Assembly (NCBI GenBank): GCA_016291915.1
Contig: JAEEZP010000010.1
Location: 1-9,957, forward strand
Length of the DNA: 9,957 nt
Direction of reading: 5' to 3'
Source of the DNA: Prevotella sp.
Lineage (GTDB): Bacteria > Bacteroidota > Bacteroidia > Bacteroidales > Bacteroidaceae
The position numbers were made by a program, and so were the translations under genes. Every line of letters begins with the position of its first letter. The stretch's first letter is position 1. The notes beneath the pieces were generated by a model that ran no database searches, was not told where the DNA came from, and was given only the letters and a program-made list of their open reading frames with translations. Below, in pieces: positions 6,357 to 9,957 of this stretch.

Positions 6357-8396
6357 ATGGATTTTAAACTCACTTCACAATATCAGCCTACCGGTGACCA
6401 ACCCGAAGCTATTGCCCAACTGACAAAGGGTATTCTTGACGGAGAACGTTCACAAGTGCTTCTGGGCGTGACAGGGTCCGGAAAGACCTTTACCATTGCC
6501 AACGTCATCGCGAACATCAACCGCCCTACCCTTATCCTGAGCCATAACAAGACATTAGCGGCACAACTCTATGAAGAGATGAAAGGATTCTTCCCGGAGA
6601 ATGCCGTGGAATACTATGTCAGTTATTATGACTATTATCAGCCGGAGGCTTATCTGCCACAGACCGACCTGTATATTGAGAAAGACCTGGCTATCAATGA
6701 TGAGATTGACCGTTTACGGTTGTCAGCTGTCTCTAACCTACTCTCCGGTCGTAAGGATGTGATCGTGGTCTCTTCTGTCTCCTGTATCTACGGAATGGGA
6801 GGACCTGCCGCCTTGTCAAGTGGTATCATCAGCATTAAGAAAGGGCAAAAATTAGATCGTAACCAGTTCTTACGTCGATTGGTCGATGCCCTCTATGTAC
6901 GAAATGACATTGACTTACAACGAGGGAACTTCCGGGTTAGAGGTGATACGGTCGATGTGTTTATGGCTTACAGTGACTACGTGCTAAGGGTAACCTGGTG
7001 GGATGATGAGATAGATGCCATCGAAGAGGTGGATGCCCTCACCTACCATCGGTTAGGTTCTTTTGAAGAATACCAGATTTATCCGGCTAATCTTTTCGTC
7101 ACTTCCAAGGAGCAGACCGAACAGGCTATCCGTGATATCCAGGATGATCTGACCAAGCAAATTGCTTTCTTTAACGAAATCGGGGACACCATTAAGGCTC
7201 AACGTATTAAAGAACGTGTGGAATATGACATGGAGATGATTAAAGAACTCGGTCATTGCAGTGGTATAGAGAACTACTCACGTTATTTTGACGGGCGAAA
7301 AGCAGGTCAGCGTCCCTACTGTCTTTTCGACTTCTTCCCCAAGGATTTTCTCCTCGTGGTAGATGAGAGTCATGTCAGTGTTCCGCAGTTGAATGCCATG
7401 TATGGCGGTGACCGGGCGAGAAAGACCAATCTCGTAGAATACGGATTCCGTCTGCCAGCCGCTTTTGATAACCGTCCGTTAAAATTCGATGAGCTTTACA
7501 GCCTCATCAACCAGGTGATTTATGTCTCTGCCACCCCAGCCGATTTTGAATTAAATGAAACAGAGGGTGTTGTGGTAGAACAGGTGATCCGCCCCACAGG
7601 ATTGTTGGATCCAGAGATTGAGGTACGTCCCAGTGAGAATGAGGTTGACGACCTGATGGATGAGATACTCACCCGCAGTCATCGTCAGGAAAGAGTCCTG
7701 GTGACGACGCTTACCAAGCGTATGGCGGAAGAGATGACGGAATATCTCCTGAACCACGGCATCCGGGCGAACTATATCCATAGTGATGTGGCGACCTTAG
7801 ACCGTGTGAAGATTATGAGTGATCTGCGTGCCGGTGTCTTTGATGTGCTCGTGGGTGTCAATCTTTTGCGAGAAGGACTCGACCTGCCGGAAGTATCGCT
7901 GGTAGCTATCCTCGATGCTGACAAGGAAGGATTCCTCAGGTCCCACCGTTCACTGACACAGACCGCCGGCCGGGCAGCCCGTAATGTGAATGGAAAAGTG
8001 ATTATGTATGCAGACACGATCACCGAAAGCATGCAGTTGACCATCGATGAGACCAATAGGAGAAGAACCAAGCAACTCAAATACAACGAAGAGCATCATA
8101 TCACGCCCAAACAGATTGTCAAAGAGATCAAAGACAGTAGTCTGCGTCAGCATGCTCCTGAGAAAGAGGCTGTCGGGAAGATTGAAACACCCAAGACATA
8201 CCAGCCATATATCGAGCCCGATCCCTATGCTATGGCTGCTGATCCGATATTGGCAAAGATGAATAAGGAACAGATACGCAAGAGTATTGCGGACACGACC
8301 GAATTGATGAAACAAGCCGCTAAAGAACTCCATTTCTTGCAGGCTGCCCAATATCGTGATGAAATTATCCGCCTACAGGACTTACTCAAAGAGTAG
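6357..8396 (+). CDS. uvrB: Excinuclease ABC subunit B (UvrB)
   Basis: The damage-verifying helicase-like ATPase of nucleotide excision repair; it is loaded by UvrA and recruits UvrC. The 679-residue length is typical and all landmarks are intact. These are Walker A GVTGSGKT (37-44), the tyrosine-rich beta-hairpin that threads between strands, YYVSYYDYYQPEAYLP (86-101), the Walker B box DESH (336-339), the YVSATP motif (389-394), helicase motif V around VNLLREGLDLPEV (501-513), motif VI QTAGRAARN (535-543), and a C-terminal UVR coiled-coil domain (about 640-677) that contacts UvrC. The ATG at 6357 fits the family N-terminus, which has the TGDQPEAI sequence at 12-19. It is preceded by a 4-codon ATG frame ending one base before it. 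It appears monocistronic, although no clear terminator follows before the next promoter. Confidence 0.98.
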   Translation: MDFKLTSQYQPTGDQPEAIAQLTKGILDGERSQVLLGVTGSGKTFTIANVIANINRPTLILSHNKTLAAQLYEEMKGFFPENAVEYYVSYYDYYQPEAYLPQTDLYIEKDLAINDEIDRLRLSAVSNLLSGRKDVIVVSSVSCIYGMGGPAALSSGIISIKKGQKLDRNQFLRRLVDALYVRNDIDLQRGNFRVRGDTVDVFMAYSDYVLRVTWWDDEIDAIEEVDALTYHRLGSFEEYQIYPANLFVTSKEQTEQAIRDIQDDLTKQIAFFNEIGDTIKAQRIKERVEYDMEMIKELGHCSGIENYSRYFDGRKAGQRPYCLFDFFPKDFLLVVDESHVSVPQLNAMYGGDRARKTNLVEYGFRLPAAFDNRPLKFDELYSLINQVIYVSATPADFELNETEGVVVEQVIRPTGLLDPEIEVRPSENEVDDLMDEILTRSHRQERVLVTTLTKRMAEEMTEYLLNHGIRANYIHSDVATLDRVKIMSDLRAGVFDVLVGVNLLREGLDLPEVSLVAILDADKEGFLRSHRSLTQTAGRAARNVNGKVIMYADTITESMQLTIDETNRRRTKQLKYNEEHHITPKQIVKEIKDSSLRQHAPEKEAVGKIETPKTYQPYIEPDPYAMAADPILAKMNKEQIRKSIADTTELMKQAAKELHFLQAAQYRDEIIRLQDLLKE

Positions 8397-8457
8397 GTCT
8401 TTTGCAGAAAATAAGGTTAAATAATGCTTAATCCTCTGATTATCGAACATTATTTCG

Positions 8458-8465
8458 TAATTTTG
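8458..8465 (+). promoter_or_regulatory. Probable -7 element upstream of the DUF4468 gene
   Basis: TAATTTTG matches TAnnTTTG and lies 20 nt before the ATG at 8486, leaving a leader of about 14 nt with a purine stretch (AGAAAAG) that may act as a weak ribosome site. No convincing TTTG -33 box is found 17-23 nt upstream. The surrounding bases are nearly identical to the uvrB promoter. Confidence 0.55.
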
Positions 8466-8485
8466 CATCGTAAAATAGAAAAGAC

Positions 8486-9139
8486 ATGAAAAAGATTATA
8501 TTTACTATCATGATGTGTCTGCCAATGACGACCTACGCACAGAATGTGTGGGAGAGGCCGGATACTGGCAACAAGACCGAACAGGAGAAGAAAGAGAAGC
8601 CCGTTAAAAACGTTAAGGACGAGGGGCCGAACCCTGATGCTCCCTATCTGGCAGGAGCTGTGACAGAGAAAGACGGTAGTGTGCAATGGACTTTGGACCT
8701 GGACATCCCCGGCCATGATGCACAGAGCATCTATGACACCATGCTCAAATTCCTCAACGAGCTCACTAAGGAGGAGAACCAACTGGAGGGTAGTACTGTG
8801 GCATTGGTGAACAAGAAAGACCACATCATCGTTGCCACCATCAGAGAGTGGTTGGTTTTTAAGGATAATTTCCTCACTTTAGACCGCACGAAGTTCTTTT
8901 ACACCCTGATGGCTAATTGTAAGGACGGACATCTCACGGTAGATATGAACAGAGTATCATTCCGTTATAAGGAGAAGAATGACAAAGAAACAGTCTTCAA
9001 GGCTGAGGAATGGATTTCTGACAAATATGCGCTCAACAAGAGTAAGACCAAGCTCTACAAAGGTTCTGCGAAGTTCCGTCGTAAGAGTGTTGACCGTAAA
9101 GAGTTCCTTTTCAATGCCATCAAGAACTTATTTAAATAA
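8486..9139 (+). CDS. Exported DUF4468-type protein
   Basis: A 217-residue protein with a Sec signal peptide (residues 1-18, ending Thr-Tyr-Ala before Gln19) and no lipobox, so it is expected in the periplasm or outer-membrane fraction. A charged, probably disordered linker covers about 20-50. A domain resembling Bacteroidetes DUF4468 follows at about 55-150, with alternating beta strands, the VQWTLDLDIPG stretch and IVATIREWLVF. The family has a proposed TBP-like fold and no assigned function; the family call is from memory of its pattern. The last 50 residues are very basic (KSKTKLYKGSAKFRRKSVDRK). It is 32 nt upstream of the small membrane protein and porin genes in the same direction, so co-transcription is likely. 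The ATG at 8486 is the only start that gives the signal peptide. Confidence 0.8.
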   Translation: MKKIIFTIMMCLPMTTYAQNVWERPDTGNKTEQEKKEKPVKNVKDEGPNPDAPYLAGAVTEKDGSVQWTLDLDIPGHDAQSIYDTMLKFLNELTKEENQLEGSTVALVNKKDHIIVATIREWLVFKDNFLTLDRTKFFYTLMANCKDGHLTVDMNRVSFRYKEKNDKETVFKAEEWISDKYALNKSKTKLYKGSAKFRRKSVDRKEFLFNAIKNLFK

Positions 9140-9171
9140 TCCCTTATCAAGGATAAATTGAACTGAAACAA

Positions 9172-9399
9172 ATGATTGAAACAGAGAATACATTCCCAAG
9201 GCGTCATCGCAGAGGAGAAGAACCGGAAGATCATGATCGGTTTGCCTCGTTAAGACAATTGCTGAACATCATCTTTATGATAGGAGCTATCGTCGGTATG
9301 TTTGTATATTTCAAGTACAGTCATTCCTTAGGTGGCGGTATTATTATAGGCAGTATGGCGTTCAAGCTTATTGAATGCGTATTACGTCTCATGAAATGA
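9172..9399 (+). CDS. Small two-helix inner-membrane protein coupled to porin gene
   Basis: A 75-residue protein with no family I can name. The first 28 residues are hydrophilic and highly charged (RRHRRGEEPEDHDR), followed by two hydrophobic segments at about 30-47 and 53-71 separated by a short polar turn (KYSHS). A glycine-rich start of the second helix (GGGIIIGSM) could favour helix packing. By the positive-inside rule both termini probably face the cytosol. Its stop codon overlaps the start of the downstream porin gene as ATGA, which implies translational coupling. It is a real gene by hydrophobic pattern, tight spacing and coupling, but its role is unknown; assistance to the envelope protein encoded next is only an inference. 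Confidence 0.75.
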   Translation: MIETENTFPRRHRRGEEPEDHDRFASLRQLLNIIFMIGAIVGMFVYFKYSHSLGGGIIIGSMAFKLIECVLRLMK

Positions 9400-9957
9400 G
9401 AAAAACGATCCTTTTGATAGTCATAATCTTGTGCTCGCTTGACATGGGAGCACAAAGAGTTAAAGAGCTGACCGATAACGGTCAGTTCAGCACTTTTGAT
9501 GACCAAAGGCGTCCCTCCAGGGATTCTGTCGGTGGCAGTAACAAAGAGATTCCCAAGGGATTGAAGGTATGGACCATTGATGAACAGTTCGGTGACCGTT
9601 TTACAGCCGTTATAGATACGATGCCACATATGTATATGAACAGTATCTTCACGGCCGGCACACGCGGGGAGTATAACATTCTCGGTAATCTCGGGTCACC
9701 ACGACAGAATCGTATCTTTATCGACAGACAACAGCCGTCACAGTTCTCTTTCATGGAGCCCTATGATTATTTCCTCACGCCCGTAGAACAGTTTCATTTC
9801 ACAAATACCCTGTCACCCATCACCAATATCTCTTTCAACACCTGTGGAAACCAGACCAATGGCGAAGACCATATCAAGGCTCTCTTTGCCGTAAACGCAG
9901 GGAAAAGGATCGGTATAGGGTTTAAGTTCGACTATCTCTATGGTCGGGGGTATTATC
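9396..9957 (+). CDS. Putative outer-membrane porin (Porin_10-like), 3' end beyond window
   Basis: An open frame of 187 codons with no stop before the window edge. It begins with signal peptide MRKTILLIVIILCSLDMGAQ (cleavage near Ala19-Gln20). A disordered linker follows. The mature N-terminus then has the features of Bacteroidetes 'putative porin' proteins: KGLKVWTIDEQFGDR (54-68), DTMPHMYMNSIF, the GEYNILGNLGSPRQNRIF segment, EPYDYFLTP, FHFTNTLSPITNISFNTCGN, and KRIGIGFKFDYLYGRGYY at the end. The last of these looks like the first transmembrane beta strands of a barrel. The family barrel is usually much longer, about 600-700 residues, so most of the gene is missing. The BAM pathway would insert it into the outer membrane. 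The ATG at 9396 overlaps the stop of the upstream small gene by ATGA. Family assignment is from memory, not a search. Confidence 0.82.
   Translation, partial: MRKTILLIVIILCSLDMGAQRVKELTDNGQFSTFDDQRRPSRDSVGGSNKEIPKGLKVWTIDEQFGDRFTAVIDTMPHMYMNSIFTAGTRGEYNILGNLGSPRQNRIFIDRQQPSQFSFMEPYDYFLTPVEQFHFTNTLSPITNISFNTCGNQTNGEDHIKALFAVNAGKRIGIGFKFDYLYGRGYY

Noticed and set aside
7950..8351. Minus-strand open frames within uvrB
   Set aside because: They lie within conserved UvrB helicase and UVR regions; their composition follows from the uvrB codons and no promoter or ribosome site supports them.
8397..8457. Possible terminator after uvrB
   Set aside because: No stable stem followed by a T-run could be found, so read-through into the DUF4468 gene cannot be excluded but no site is called.
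9141..9156. Small imperfect hairpin (CCTT-ATC-AAGG core) between the DUF4468 and small membrane protein genes
   Set aside because: The stem is only four clean base pairs and no T-run follows, so it is not a credible terminator; it does not break the proposed operon.

Overview
The window looks like ordinary chromosome from a Bacteroidales bacterium, most likely Prevotella or a close relative. Three things point there: promoter elements of the Bacteroidetes TAnnTTTG type with weak or absent Shine-Dalgarno sequences, the family-specific neighbourhood bamD-rpoZ-DUF4293, and Bacteroidetes-restricted families (DUF4468, DUF4293, Porin_10-type putative porin). The genus is inferred from general resemblance of the proteins, not from a search.

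Layout. (1) 44-688 (+): an alanine-rich helical lipoprotein whose C-terminal third is six 11-residue repeats. It ends at a symmetric terminator (708-742) shared with the convergent genes. (2) 759-4397 (-): a two-gene cellulose or beta-glucan unit, transcribed from a promoter at 4441-4467. It encodes a GH5 lipoprotein glucanase followed, after 23 nt, by a GH94 cellobiose phosphorylase. The expected flow is short cello-oligosaccharides made in the envelope, then cytosolic phosphorolysis of cellobiose to glucose 1-phosphate and glucose. No transporter for the sugar is present. (3) 4532-6205 (-): the housekeeping operon bamD-rpoZ-DUF4293, closed by an intrinsic terminator at 4480-4510. (4) 6206-6356: a 151-nt divergent promoter region serving bamD leftwards and uvrB rightwards. 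(5) 6357-8396 (+): complete uvrB (nucleotide excision repair). (6) 8486-9957 (+): an envelope gene group made of an exported DUF4468 protein, a 75-residue two-helix membrane protein, and the first 187 codons of a putative outer-membrane porin that overlaps it by ATGA and runs off the window.

I see no mobile element, CRISPR array, tRNA, rRNA, phage gene or defence island, and no clear new system. The items most worth a second look are the LEA/apolipoprotein-like hendecad lipoprotein, the apparently near-leaderless bamD promoter, a promoter block shared almost word for word by uvrB and the DUF4468 gene, and the small membrane protein translationally coupled to the porin.
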